Positions 14,986 through 24,319 of a stretch of 32,304 nucleotides of DNA are shown here, piece by piece. The translations under genes were made by a program, and so were the position numbers. The notes beneath the pieces are model-generated. The model was given only the letters and a program-made list of their open reading frames with translations. It did no database searches and was not told where the DNA came from. Source of the stretch: Ruminococcus sp. (GTDB taxonomy: Bacteria; Bacillota; Clostridia; Oscillospirales; Acutalibacteraceae); the NCBI GenBank assembly GCA_017458105.1, contig JAFTGC010000023.1:1-32304 (forward strand), given 5' to 3'. The stretch's first letter is position 1; the number at the start of each line of letters is the position of its first letter.

Positions 14986-17445
14986 TTATCTGTACAATAA
15001 TCTTCCACCAAGGTTTATTAAACCGTCATCAAAGGCTGAGGTTCTCATACTGAACAAACCTGATATTTTACCGCTGCTGAACGCTCCCCCTGCAGTGAGA
15101 TACAAATTCGCCTTTGCGGTATCTCCGCAAACCCAACAATCGCCGAAATAGTTACTTGCCGAGGCATCGTCCGCAACAGCAGACGGAAGCATAAGGGCAG
15201 GATTATTTTCATCAAAGCCCATAGACTTTATACAATAAAGTCGGTCGATTACGGTATAATCGGATGACAACATCTCATTTGTAGGGGCAGTCAGTTCGGT
15301 TTTAAGAATTTTATTTGACGAGAGTCTAACATAGAAAATATCGTCCTTAAGGTATGCACCGTCAAGCAGTGTAGAGGCATTGCCGTAAAGATTTTCAATC
15401 CCTCTGTATTTGAACGAGCTTTTACCTTCTCCGTTATCTTCAACCGAAGTACAGTACTTAAGACTGTCGGTTTTACCGTTGACTCTTGCAATGTTTGTAA
15501 TGGCCGTTTTACCCTTTATAATATCCGTAACGGCTGTGCCTAAAAATGTAATTTTGCAGGTATTTGACGACTCGTCATCTTCCATTTTAAGGATTTCTCT
15601 CTGCTCAACAGTTGAGTCGCTGTAATTATCCCAGCTTATAAGGATTGCCACCGTGTCACCGACCTTGAAACGGTCAGTGGTAAGTGTTGATTTCTGCAAA
15701 ACAATCGAATTGGTACTCTTATCGTCCTTAACCGCACAGGCAAGTCTTTGAGCATCCTGCGGTGAATAATAGTAGTTGCCACAGGCACCCGAAATCAGCG
15801 AGGTTGAATCAAGTGTTGCAGTTTCTACAAGAAATAACTTCTGAATTGCATTGTAAGTAAGGTAGTCAATCTCTCCGTAATTGAAACCGACAGCCTGCGA
15901 CTGTTTAATAATATCTCCAACCTTTAGGTTGGTAACAGGTCTGCTGTTTGAAACGCTCCTCATTTTTTCGTTATCACTTGACGAAAGATAAGCACCTACA
16001 TAGATATTGGCAAATGTACCGCCCATTCTGCCCTGAAAAGCCGGTTCAAGGCTGTAGCCGTCGTGGCGTTCACCCGAAATCCAAATATATTCATATCCGT
16101 TTTTAATTTCCCGTTTGGTGTAGAACTTAGGAATTTCGACCATAACATTTCCGTTTGAACCGTCAAGGGCAAATCCTTTTTGCCCCTCGTATGTCACTGT
16201 TTGTCCGCCGTCCTTTTTTTCTGAAACATTGCACAGTTTTATTGCACACCAAGGGTAAGCTTTGTCAAAATCATTTTCTGTACCGTTTACCCACTTGTCG
16301 CCGACTGTGTAATCAAAGCTCATACCCACCGAGTCACCGAGTCTGTCACAGAGCGAGTTGCCGTCGTTGAGCTTGTATCTTATTCCGTACTCCCTGTCTT
16401 TTGAGTCTGTTACAGTTTTTTCCTTGCTGTCAAAAACTATTTGTCCGAGGAGTTTTCCGCTTATGCTTACGGAAGTGCCTCGGGTTGCATTAACTGTACC
16501 TAAGTCAAGTTCAGTTGAAGTGCCGTTCTCGTTTAAAGTCCACTTGCCGTTTTCATATCTAATTGACTGTCCGTCCTTAAGGTCAGGCAGTGCAACAGTT
16601 TTTGTCGCTGTGTTTGCAAAGCCTGAGTAAACACTGCCATAAAAAACAACAAGGCTGTCATCGGTTGTACAACTGTTGTTAATATTGCTATCAATATATG
16701 TTACTCTCATATATGAAGTACCCTTGGGTATTTCCTGAGTAATATATGACTTGTTATCAAGCGGTAAAGTTGTTGTACTGCCAAGCTTGCGAATTGTGGA
16801 CTTGTCATTGATAATTTTCAACGGTGCTTTGTTTTCGTCGGCAAATTCCCAGATGGCACAGTTAAAACCTCCGCCCAGGCTGATGTACTTTTTACTGCTG
16901 TTGATAGTAATCCAGTCGGTTGTTTGATAGTTTGAATTTTCGGTAAGATTACCGTTATTGGCAATTTTGCCAGAAAAAGACTTTTCAGGAGCCAGATTAC
17001 CTCCGGTAAAAGTCACCGACATATCCATAGTATAACGCACCTTTGGCGTAATTGTGAACGCTGTGTTATCCGTAAGAGTGTTAAGCGTTATGGTAGGGGT
17101 AAGTTGGTCGGCGGAATTTGCCTTTGTGCGTGAAATTGCAGCTGCTTTTTTGTAATAGGTAACCGCTTCATCGGTTTTTCCGTCTTCCATCTGCCAGTCA
17201 CCCAGCTTTATCCATGCATCAGAGTCGTTGGAACGCTCCTGACAATAAATTTGCATTTGGTAAAAAGCTTTTTCTTTTTCACCGTTATCATAAAATTTTT
17301 GAGCTCGCTGCGGCATACTATTTATATTATGTGTTATATCGTTGCTTTGAGTAACAACTGCAGTTACAACGCAAGAGCCTACCACGGCTAATACCACAAT
17401 TGCACACAGCACCGCCTTTAGCGGACTTGACATCTTTTTGAACAT
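14986..17445 (-). CDS. Membrane-anchored TPR protein with DGR-like C-type lectin C-terminus
   Basis: An 819-residue protein. A membrane helix at about 10-31 acts as signal anchor. A TPR-like region at about 40-90 (AWIKLGDWQMEDGKTDEAVTYYKKA) is followed by beta-rich domains. The last ~400 residues match, from memory, the architecture of diversity-generating retroelement target proteins and related C-type-lectin-fold (FGE-like) proteins: AYPWCAIKLCNV, GFALDGSNGNVMVEIPKF, KNGYEYIWISGERHDGYSLEPAF, YRGIENLYGNAS and LPSAVADDASA. It ends in GGAFSSGKISGLFSMR...INLGGRLLYR, like variable-region termini. If so, the last ~45 codons (about 14989-15120) would be the variable region and the protein would display ligand-binding diversity at the surface. 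No reverse transcriptase or template repeat lies in the window, so the region may be static. ATG at 17445 has AGGAG 8 bases upstream. Confidence 0.75.
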   Translation of the reverse strand: MFKKMSSPLKAVLCAIVVLAVVGSCVVTAVVTQSNDITHNINSMPQRAQKFYDNGEKEKAFYQMQIYCQERSNDSDAWIKLGDWQMEDGKTDEAVTYYKKAAAISRTKANSADQLTPTITLNTLTDNTAFTITPKVRYTMDMSVTFTGGNLAPEKSFSGKIANNGNLTENSNYQTTDWITINSSKKYISLGGGFNCAIWEFADENKAPLKIINDKSTIRKLGSTTTLPLDNKSYITQEIPKGTSYMRVTYIDSNINNSCTTDDSLVVFYGSVYSGFANTATKTVALPDLKDGQSIRYENGKWTLNENGTSTELDLGTVNATRGTSVSISGKLLGQIVFDSKEKTVTDSKDREYGIRYKLNDGNSLCDRLGDSVGMSFDYTVGDKWVNGTENDFDKAYPWCAIKLCNVSEKKDGGQTVTYEGQKGFALDGSNGNVMVEIPKFYTKREIKNGYEYIWISGERHDGYSLEPAFQGRMGGTFANIYVGAYLSSSDNEKMRSVSNSRPVTNLKVGDIIKQSQAVGFNYGEIDYLTYNAIQKLFLVETATLDSTSLISGACGNYYYSPQDAQRLACAVKDDKSTNSIVLQKSTLTTDRFKVGDTVAILISWDNYSDSTVEQREILKMEDDESSNTCKITFLGTAVTDIIKGKTAITNIARVNGKTDSLKYCTSVEDNGEGKSSFKYRGIENLYGNASTLLDGAYLKDDIFYVRLSSNKILKTELTAPTNEMLSSDYTVIDRLYCIKSMGFDENNPALMLPSAVADDASASNYFGDCWVCGDTAKANLYLTAGGAFSSGKISGLFSMRTSAFDDGLINLGGRLLYR

Positions 17446-17533
17446 AGATGTTCTCCTTCGTCTTAAAACTAACATTTTCAACGGTTATACCAAAGCTTAT
17501 TTAAAAACAGTCGGTATGCCCTAATATATCATT

Positions 17534-17562
17534 AGAATATCACAGTTTTTTAATTATGTAAA
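17534..17562 (-). promoter_or_regulatory. Promoter of the DGR-like protein gene
   Basis: Minus strand TTTACA, 17-bp spacer, TATTCT. Confidence 0.5.
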
Positions 17563-17695
17563 GTAAATATCCGTTAAAAACATTATTTTGATTTATGATA
17601 ACGAAAAACTCATTTATGTTTAATTCAATTATGGGTATTTTTCGACATATAACCTTTTGGCAAAATAAACAAATTGTAAAAAATCTGAAATTCTC

Positions 17696-17724
17696 TTTAC
17701 AAATGTGACTTATAGTGATAAAAT
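17696..17724 (+). promoter_or_regulatory. Promoter of the sortase operon
   Basis: TTTACA, 17-bp spacer, TAAAAT. It would give a 5' untranslated region of about 120 bases before the ATG at 17852. Confidence 0.65.
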
Positions 17725-17730
17725 ATACGA

Positions 17731-17851
17731 GGATAGATAGAGAGTTTTTGCGGGTAGCAGACTTTTTAGCATTTGTGTCTTGCCCGTTGGCAGTATGCAC
17801 CGGGATTTTTCTCGGATAATTAAGTTTTAGGATTAGAATAAAGGTGATTTT
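17731..17851 (+). promoter_or_regulatory. Long, possibly structured 5' leader of the sortase operon
   Basis: Two potential hairpins: CGGG.CA.GAC with GTC.TG.CCCG (about 17750-17786), and CCGGGA/TCTCGG (about 17801-17816). I could not match it to the c-di-GMP-I, c-di-GMP-II or other riboswitch consensus sequences I remember. No T-tract follows the second hairpin immediately before the gene, so if regulatory it may act on translation. Confidence 0.4.
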
Positions 17852-18454
17852 ATGAAAAAAAAATTAGCAGTTATTATTATCGCAGCAGCACTTGTTGCAT
17901 TTTCAACCGTTACAGCCTTTGCTTCCGGAATCAATAAAAACGAGCAGGCTGTACTGAACAAGCTTTCAAGCACAAGTGCAAAACTTGACGGCGAAACAGT
18001 TACTTTGCCTGCAAGCTACATAAACCAGGCTAAAAACTATATGTACACCGTTGATCTTACAAAGGAACAGTGCGACAGAATCATAGCATTAATTGATGAA
18101 GCTAAGTCAATACTTGAGGGTTCAGGAGCAAAGAGCCTGGCTGATGTTTCAGATGAAATCAAAAAAAAGGTTGTTGCCAAAGCTAACGAGATTGCAAAGG
18201 TTCTTGATATGTCATTAACTCAGGAAAAAACAGATCAGGGCAGCACTTTCACAATCAAAGACGGCGACGGTAATGTTGCATTTGCAGCAAGCCCTAAAAT
18301 TTCAAAAACAGGCGGAATCACCGAAGGCTCTATTGTAAAAACAACGGGTTCTCAAGTTGACTTGACAGCACTTGCAGCGGTTTCCGGTTCGGTTGCAGTT
18401 ATTACAGTTGCCGGTTGCCTTTATCTCATCAAAAAGAACATAAAAGGAGCCTGA
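17852..18454 (+). CDS. Secreted, C-terminally anchored protein; candidate sortase substrate
   Basis: A 200-residue protein with a signal peptide (residues 1-24, cleavage likely after TAFA). The body is mostly helical with one beta-like stretch (TFTIKDGDGNVAF). The C-terminus has the classical sorting layout: VKTTG (162-166), then a hydrophobic helix (about 171-193), then a basic tail (KKNIKGA). VKTTG differs from LPxTG but keeps the T-G scissile pair. The gene directly downstream is a sortase, 4 bases away, so I infer that this is its substrate. I do not recognise the family of the mature part. A signal-anchored membrane protein is the alternative if the motif is not used. Confidence 0.75.
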   Translation: MKKKLAVIIIAAALVAFSTVTAFASGINKNEQAVLNKLSSTSAKLDGETVTLPASYINQAKNYMYTVDLTKEQCDRIIALIDEAKSILEGSGAKSLADVSDEIKKKVVAKANEIAKVLDMSLTQEKTDQGSTFTIKDGDGNVAFAASPKISKTGGITEGSIVKTTGSQVDLTALAAVSGSVAVITVAGCLYLIKKNIKGA

Positions 18455-18458
18455 GATA

Positions 18459-19136
18459 ATGGGAAAAAAACATCGTTCAAGTAAATCATATGGGAAGAGT
18501 TTTATAATTCTTCCCATAATATTTTTGTTAGGAACATATCTTATAATTTTTACGGCATTCGGCTCGACAATCAGTTTTATTTCCGATGCAGCAGGTATGG
18601 TATTTTCAGATTCCGAAAAAGACTACTCAACAGGCTACAAGAACATATTTGTACCTGTTGCCGAAAATAAAGAAGGGCTGAAAGCCGGCGATATTGAGTT
18701 CCCTCAATACGGTCAACAGTTTGGTGAGCTGTTGATAAAAGACTGCGACATCAACACAAAGCTTTTCTTCGGCGACAATGATATTGCACTGCGTAACGGT
18801 GTGGGAATTTATAACGGCAGTTCTGTGCCTGGATTTGGAAGCACCGTGCTTGTCGGCGGTCACAACAATACATATTTTCATAATTTAAAAGATGTCAAAA
18901 AAGGTATGACAGTTCAGATCCACACAAACTACGGAAATTACGAATACAAAATAACCGACACAAAGGTTCTTCAGGAAAAAGACAGCTCTGCTTATGACAT
19001 AACAGCCGATAAAGAAAACCTCGTAATGTACACCTGTTATCCGTTTGACGAGCTTGGCCTTACCAGCCAAAGATTTTTTGTCTATGCCGACTATGTATCG
19101 GGACCGCAAGTTGACACAAGTGTTGAGGAGGACTAG
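18459..19136 (+). CDS. Sortase, class D-like
   Basis: A 225-residue membrane-anchored transpeptidase with one N-terminal membrane helix (about 14-36) and an extracellular catalytic domain. The catalytic triad is His135 (VLVGGHNNTYF), Cys193 (LVMYTCYPF, the TLxTC motif) and Arg205 (LTSQRFF). The size and the YTCYPF form fit the small clostridial class D type. It would cut the sorting signal of a partner and attach it to peptidoglycan or another amine. AAAGGAG lies at the end of the previous gene, so translation is coupled. Class assignment rests on motifs and length only. Confidence 0.88.
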   Translation: MGKKHRSSKSYGKSFIILPIIFLLGTYLIIFTAFGSTISFISDAAGMVFSDSEKDYSTGYKNIFVPVAENKEGLKAGDIEFPQYGQQFGELLIKDCDINTKLFFGDNDIALRNGVGIYNGSSVPGFGSTVLVGGHNNTYFHNLKDVKKGMTVQIHTNYGNYEYKITDTKVLQEKDSSAYDITADKENLVMYTCYPFDELGLTSQRFFVYADYVSGPQVDTSVEED

Positions 19137-19139
19137 CTT

Positions 19140-19979
19140 ATGAGTAAAAAAAACAGTAAAAAACTGCGTTTTGCCGTACACTGTGTGCTTGCGTTTGTGG
19201 TGAGTTTACTGCTGTTTGTACTTGCATATTCGGTAGTTTTGCAGACCACTTTTTTAAATTCTGACTACCTTATTGAAAGTATGAACGCCTCAAACTACTT
19301 TGCCGACAAAAAGGAAGAGGTTGTGCAAGACCTTACCGACCTGGGTTATGCCTCAGGTGTGGACGAAAAGTTTTTTGAAGATTTTATCACCGAAGTAAAA
19401 CTCAGTGACGACACCAACAGCTACCTCACCGCTTACTATGACGGTTCAAACACACAGTTGGACACAACATCATTTAAGCGTGATATGCTTGAAGAACTTC
19501 AAAAATATGCAAAGCAAAACAACTTGGGTGAGGTCAATCAAAAAAATGTACAGTACCTCATTGACAAGGCAGCTGTTGTTTATCGTAATTCAATTGAAAT
19601 TCCGCTGTTTTCAAAAGCAGCCGGAGGAATTCACAAATTGCAAAACAATATGCCCCTTGCTATTTTCGCAGTTGTGATTGTTATTCTGGTAATCAGTGCA
19701 GTGATTTTCTTTACAAACAAATGGAAGCATAGGGCTGTAAAATTCTATTTTGCAAGTTTTGCAGGGGCATTCCTCAGTGTTGTTATATTCCCTGCATTTA
19801 TGCTGATTACAAATTACATAAGCAAAATCAACATTGAATCCAGAGCACTTTACAACACAATTATTTATAGCGTAAACAACTTTTTTGTAGCGGTGTTGAT
19901 TTGCTCTGTACTTTACCTTTTGCTGTCTGCCGTAATGTTCTTTCTATATGGCTCACTCAGGAAAAAGGCTTCAAAATAA
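19140..19979 (+). CDS. Membrane protein of the sortase operon, unrecognised
   Basis: I do not recognise this 279-residue protein. It has one N-terminal helix (about 10-33), then an extracellular helical domain of about 130 residues (acidic, with repeated D/E/Y), then three further membrane helices (about 172-194, 205-227, 245-270) and a basic end (RKKASK). The start at 19140 has GAGGAGG 8 bases upstream, inside the end of the sortase gene. The operon position suggests that it helps export, hold or signal about the sorted protein. The fold of an extracellular loop held by four helices could also be a sensor. The operon ends at the terminator 19986-20023. Confidence 0.75.
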   Translation: MSKKNSKKLRFAVHCVLAFVVSLLLFVLAYSVVLQTTFLNSDYLIESMNASNYFADKKEEVVQDLTDLGYASGVDEKFFEDFITEVKLSDDTNSYLTAYYDGSNTQLDTTSFKRDMLEELQKYAKQNNLGEVNQKNVQYLIDKAAVVYRNSIEIPLFSKAAGGIHKLQNNMPLAIFAVVIVILVISAVIFFTNKWKHRAVKFYFASFAGAFLSVVIFPAFMLITNYISKINIESRALYNTIIYSVNNFFVAVLICSVLYLLLSAVMFFLYGSLRKKASK

Positions 19980-19985
19980 ACATAC

Positions 19986-20023
19986 GGCGAGTATCAAACA
20001 AAATTTTGATACTCGCCTTTTTA
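19986..20023 (+). terminator. Terminator of the sortase operon
   Basis: A perfect stem (GGCGAGTATCAAA with TTTGATACTCGCC, loop of 5 to 6 A/T bases) is followed by TTTTT. Confidence 0.9.
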
Positions 20024-20037
20024 TAATTGACTAAACT

Positions 20038-20074
20038 AAAACAATATATTTCTATAATGGAAATATATTGTTTT
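20038..20074 (+). promoter_or_regulatory. Perfect 15-bp dyad upstream of the ABC exporter gene
   Basis: The arms at 20038-20052 (AAAACAATATATTTC) and 20060-20074 are exact inverted copies around TATAATG. A -10 box (TATAAT) lies at 20084-20089 but has no good -35 hexamer at 17 bp; the dyad covers that place. This fits an activator or repressor operator. AAAGGAGG precedes the ATG at 20110. Confidence 0.75.
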
Positions 20075-20109
20075 ATATGATGATATAATATACAGAAAAG
20101 GAGGTTAAT

Positions 20110-22863
20110 ATGCTACAAATTAAAAACATAAAAAAACAGTACAAAACGGGCGAGCTTGTTCAGCAGGCACTGGATGGTGTAAGCATCACACTGCGTGACA
20201 ACGAGTTTGTTGCGATTTTGGGCCCGAGCGGTTCCGGTAAAACTACCCTGCTTAATGTTATTGGCGGACTTGACCGATATGACAGTGGCGAGCTGATAAT
20301 TAACGGAATTTCAACCGTTAAATACCGTGACAGAGATTGGGACTCATACCGTAACCATACCATCGGCTTTGTATTCCAAAGTTACAACCTCATTCCTCAC
20401 CAAACGGTACTTTCCAATGTAGAATTGGCACTTACAATAAGCGGTGTTTCAAGAAGCGAACGCCGCCGTCGTGCAAAAGAGGCACTTCAAAAAGTCGGAC
20501 TTGGTGAACAAATTCATAAAAAACCAAACCAGATGTCCGGCGGACAGATGCAGCGAGTTGCCATTGCACGAGCCCTTGTAAATGACCCTGATATTCTTCT
20601 TGCGGATGAGCCAACTGGTGCTCTTGACAGTGAAACCAGTATTCAGGTTATGGAACTTTTAAAAGAAGTTGCTAAAGACAGGTTGGTGGTAATGGTTACG
20701 CACAATCCTGAACTTGCAGAAACCTACGCAAACAGGATTATAAAACTGAAAGACGGCAAAATAACCGACGACACCAATCCGTATGTGATTGACGAATCTG
20801 TCATTAAACCGCCTGAACATAAAAATATGGGCAAGTCGTCTATGTCACTGCTCACCTCCCTTTCCTTATCATTCAATAACCTTAGGACTAAAAAAGGCAG
20901 AACTATTTTGACTTCGTTTGCCGGCTCCATCGGAATTATCGGAATAGCTTTGATTTTGTCACTTTCAAACGGAGTTAATGAATACATCACAAATATTCAA
21001 AAAGAAACAATGACCTCCTATCCTATCAGTATTCAGGCAAGGTCAATAGATCTCTCCGGTTTTATTGAAGAAAATGTTGCAACTGCCTCAGAAAAAAACA
21101 ACACTCACAAACTTGATAAAATTTACGCAAACAACAAGGATATTGAAAACGCTTCAAAAATCAAAAGCAGCATTACCGAAAACAACCTGACTGCTTTTAA
21201 GTATTATTTGGACAATAAAAATAGTGAAATCAATAAATATGTTGGCGAAAACGGAATTGTTTATCAGTATAATACAAAATTCAGCGTTTACACCTATGAT
21301 TCTGACGATAAGCTCGTCAACACCGACGGCAGTACTTTGAATGAGGATAACGAATCAGGCATAATTGCCTCGAATATGTCAAAAATGGATAACTCATCAA
21401 TGGATATAGGAATGCCGACACAAGATTACAGTGACGGAACTTCAAATAATTTTGAAGAAATCCTTCCTAAATCTGACGGCAAGGGCATAAGTGATGCTAT
21501 TAAAAAGACTTATGATTTGGTATATGGCAGTTATCCTGAAAAATATGACGAGGTTGTGCTTGTACTTGACAACAACAACGAACTTGCTTCAACAAAGTTG
21601 TATCAGTTAGGAATACTACCTAGCGAAGAATACAAAGATTATATGAAAAAAATCGACAAAGGCGAGGAAGTTAATCCTAAAAGTCAAAGTTGGGATTACA
21701 AGGAAATCTGTGGAAAAGAATTTTATATGATTCCTGCATGCGACCTTTACGAAAAGAACAGCAAAGGTAATTTTGACCTTATCGAAAAAGATAATGCACG
21801 GTTTGACGCTATTTTGAAAAACTCCGTTAAACTCAAAATTACCGGAGTTATCCGCCCTAATAAAGACAACGATAACCCGCTTCTTAACAAGACAGTCGGT
21901 TATACAAGTGCACTCACCGATTACATAATTGACCACACCAATAAAAGCGAGGTTGTGAAGGCTCAAACAAAGAACAAGGACATAAATGTCCTAAACGGAA
22001 TGACCTTTAGTCCGAGCAACGACAAAGTTAAAATTAAAGATGCAAAAACCTATATCAAAAACCTCGGTGTTTCCGAAAAAGCCGCACTTTCGCTCAATAT
22101 TATGAAGGGAATATACGGCGAAGACTCCGAGATTTATCAGCAGATGCTCAAGATGGATGAACAAACGCTGGCGAAAAATATGGACGAATACCTAAAAAAA
22201 CCGCAGGACGAGGTAATGCTCTCAATTTATGACACCTATATTTCAACAGGTGATTATGATGATAACCTCGAAACATTCGGTGTCATCAGCCGAGATACAC
22301 CATCATCAATCAACATTTATGCTGATAGTTTTGAAGATAAGGATAAAATCTCAGACGCTATTACAAAATACAACGAAACAGTTGAAGAAGAGGACAAAAT
22401 CACCTACACCGACTATGTAGCACTGCTGATGTCGTCTGTAACAACAATTGTAAATGTTATAACCTATGTTCTTGTTGCATTTGTTGCGGTTTCTTTGATA
22501 GTTTCTTCAATAATGATAGGAATTATCACATACATATCTGTTCTTGAAAGAACTAAAGAAATCGGTATACTCAGAGCAATCGGTGCTTCAAAGAAAAACA
22601 TTTCACGGGTATTCAATGCCGAAACATTTATCATCGGACTTTTTGCCGGACTTCTGGGTATAGGAATCTGCTGTTTATTGCTGATTCCGGGCAACGCAAT
22701 TATTCATTCATTGATTGAGACTGACACTGTCAACGCATCAATTTCGGTTGTAAGTTCAGTAGTATTGATTGCATTGAGCGTAGTGCTTACCCTTATCGGC
22801 GGAATTATTCCATCAAAGAAAGCCGCCAGAAAAGACCCTGTGACTGCACTTAGAACAGAATAA
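20110..22863 (+). CDS. ABC exporter, ATPase fused to FtsX/MacB-type permease
   Basis: A 917-residue single-chain half transporter. Residues 1-225 are the ATPase: GPSGSGKTT (38-46), the SGGQMQR signature, [11 protein letters not shown] and VTHNP. A first membrane helix (about 265-285) is followed by a large extracellular domain (about 290-760), and three helices close the chain ([53 protein letters not shown]), ending [18 protein letters not shown], the FtsX-type end. In Firmicutes such fused proteins move lipoproteins, peptides or antibiotics, or transmit signals. The substrate is not readable from sequence. No two-component system or accessory protein is adjacent. The operator-like dyad suggests inducible expression. 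Confidence 0.92.
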   Translation: MLQIKNIKKQYKTGELVQQALDGVSITLRDNEFVAILGPSGSGKTTLLNVIGGLDRYDSGELIINGISTVKYRDRDWDSYRNHTIGFVFQSYNLIPHQTVLSNVELALTISGVSRSERRRRAKEALQKVGLGEQIHKKPNQMSGGQMQRVAIARALVNDPDILLADEPTGALDSETSIQVMELLKEVAKDRLVVMVTHNPELAETYANRIIKLKDGKITDDTNPYVIDESVIKPPEHKNMGKSSMSLLTSLSLSFNNLRTKKGRTILTSFAGSIGIIGIALILSLSNGVNEYITNIQKETMTSYPISIQARSIDLSGFIEENVATASEKNNTHKLDKIYANNKDIENASKIKSSITENNLTAFKYYLDNKNSEINKYVGENGIVYQYNTKFSVYTYDSDDKLVNTDGSTLNEDNESGIIASNMSKMDNSSMDIGMPTQDYSDGTSNNFEEILPKSDGKGISDAIKKTYDLVYGSYPEKYDEVVLVLDNNNELASTKLYQLGILPSEEYKDYMKKIDKGEEVNPKSQSWDYKEICGKEFYMIPACDLYEKNSKGNFDLIEKDNARFDAILKNSVKLKITGVIRPNKDNDNPLLNKTVGYTSALTDYIIDHTNKSEVVKAQTKNKDINVLNGMTFSPSNDKVKIKDAKTYIKNLGVSEKAALSLNIMKGIYGEDSEIYQQMLKMDEQTLAKNMDEYLKKPQDEVMLSIYDTYISTGDYDDNLETFGVISRDTPSSINIYADSFEDKDKISDAITKYNETVEEEDKITYTDYVALLMSSVTTIVNVITYVLVAFVAVSLIVSSIMIGIITYISVLERTKEIGILRAIGASKKNISRVFNAETFIIGLFAGLLGIGICCLLLIPGNAIIHSLIETDTVNASISVVSSVVLIALSVVLTLIGGIIPSKKAARKDPVTALRTE

Positions 22864-22879
22864 ACCTTTTTAAACGATT

Positions 22880-22907
22880 AAAAGCCGAGCAAACTGCCCG
22901 GCTTTTT
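22880..22907. terminator. Bidirectional terminator between ABC exporter and metK
   Basis: AAAAGCCG (A) GC, loop AAACT, GC (C) CGGCTTTT: a stem with one mismatch, T-tract on both strands. Confidence 0.85.
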
Positions 22908-22916
22908 CTTTATTTT

Positions 22917-24098
22917 TTAAGAAAGTGCATTTAGCAACTCTTCTGTTTTGTCGGTATCTTCCCAGCGAACACCAAGGTCGGTTCTGCCTATATGACCGTA
23001 AGAGGCGGTTGGACGGAACTTTGTATTTTGCAAATCAAGCTCCTTAATAATTGCCGCCGGTCTGCAGTCAAAAATCTTTTTAACCGCTTCGGTAATCTTC
23101 TCATCACTGAATTTACCTGTGCCGAGCGTATCAACCATAATAGAAACCGGCTTTGCCACGCCGATTGCATATGCAAGCTGAACTTCGCACTTATCGGCAA
23201 TTCCTGCTGCAACAATATTTTTTGCAATATATCTTGCGTAGTACGCTGCACTTCTGTCAACTTTTGTTGGGTCTTTTCCGCTGAAGGCACCGCCGCCGTG
23301 TCTGCCGTAACCGCCGTATGTATCAACGATAATTTTTCTGCCGGTAAGTCCGCTGTCCCCTGCCGGTCCGCCGATTACAAATCTACCTGTTGGGTTTACA
23401 AGAATTCTTGTGCTTTCATTTATAAGGTCTGACGGAATTATCGGCTTAATTACATTCTCAATAAGGTCATTTTTTATCTGCTCGAGTGTAATTTCAGGGT
23501 CATGCTGTGTGCTAATCAAAACCGTGTTGATTGCAACAACTTTGCCGTCCTCATATAAAGCTGTAACCTGAGTTTTACCGTCCGGTCTGAGGTATGGCAA
23601 AGTGCCGTTTTTTCTAACCTCTGTAAGCCTCTTTGCCAGTTTATGAGAAAGCGATATTGTAATTGGCATAAGCTCCTCAGTTTCATTGCAGGCATAGCCG
23701 AACATCATACCTTGGTCACCTGCACCAAAACGGTTAAATTCATCGTCTTCGCCGTCTTTAAGCTCATAGCTTTCGTCAACACCCATCGCAATATCAGGTG
23801 ACTGTGTTGTAATCATATTATTTACCTTACAAGTGTTGCCGTTGAAAAGCAGAATATCGTCATTATAACCAATTTCATTTATTACACTTCGTGCTACAGC
23901 TTCATAATCCACATTGGCTGTTGTGCTGATTTCGCCCATAATATTAACAATGCCTGCAACGGCTGTTGTTTCGCAGGCTACATGAGCCATTTTATCCTGT
24001 TCAAAGATTGCATCAAGTATAGCGTCGCTGATCTGATCACAAACTTTATCGGGATGCCCCTCAGTTACGGATTCTGATGTAAAAAGATATTTAGCCAT
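22917..24098 (-). CDS. metK: S-adenosylmethionine synthetase
   Basis: A 393-residue enzyme that makes S-adenosylmethionine from methionine and ATP. Signature segments are [13 protein letters not shown] (N-terminal, ATP and methionine site), [12 protein letters not shown] and [23 protein letters not shown], all intact. The length is normal for the family. It is expressed from a consensus promoter (24275-24303) through a SAM-I riboswitch (24125-24251), giving direct feedback by its product. SAM also feeds the methyltransferases encoded elsewhere in the window. Confidence 0.98.
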   Translation of the reverse strand: MAKYLFTSESVTEGHPDKVCDQISDAILDAIFEQDKMAHVACETTAVAGIVNIMGEISTTANVDYEAVARSVINEIGYNDDILLFNGNTCKVNNMITTQSPDIAMGVDESYELKDGEDDEFNRFGAGDQGMMFGYACNETEELMPITISLSHKLAKRLTEVRKNGTLPYLRPDGKTQVTALYEDGKVVAINTVLISTQHDPEITLEQIKNDLIENVIKPIIPSDLINESTRILVNPTGRFVIGGPAGDSGLTGRKIIVDTYGGYGRHGGGAFSGKDPTKVDRSAAYYARYIAKNIVAAGIADKCEVQLAYAIGVAKPVSIMVDTLGTGKFSDEKITEAVKKIFDCRPAAIIKELDLQNTKFRPTASYGHIGRTDLGVRWEDTDKTEELLNALS

Positions 24099-24124
24099 TT
24101 TACCCTCCTAAGAAATTCATATAA

Positions 24125-24251
24125 TAAAAAACCACCGCAGAAAGACGGTGGTAAAAACTCATCTTTCGGAAAATACCGCAGGATTTAGCACCTTGCATTT
24201 GCAGGTTGCCGGACTTCATAGGGCCTGTCCCCTCCGTCACTCTTGATAAGT
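24125..24251 (-). promoter_or_regulatory. SAM-I (S-box) riboswitch with expression platform
   Basis: On the minus strand the aptamer starts CTTATCAAGAGTGACGGAGG, continues with GACAGGCCCTATGAAG and CCGGCAACCTGC, and closes at AAGATGAG (3' end 24158). A terminator (ACCACCG ... CGGTGGT, T-tract) lies at 24126-24152 directly before the metK start region. SAM binding should promote the terminator. Confidence 0.97.
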
Positions 24252-24274
24252 GGTACTATTAAGTTTACGGCTGT

Positions 24275-24303
24275 ATTATAACACAGCTAACAACTATTGT
24301 CAA
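24275..24303 (-). promoter_or_regulatory. Perfect consensus promoter of metK
   Basis: Minus strand TTGACA, 17-bp spacer, TATAAT, placed upstream of the SAM-I aptamer. Confidence 0.9.
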
Positions 24304-24319
24304 TAGTTGTCGAAAGATT

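Noticed and set aside
17731-17851. Cyclic-di-GMP riboswitch in front of the sortase operon
   Set aside because: The conserved c-di-GMP-I core elements are not present in the leader.
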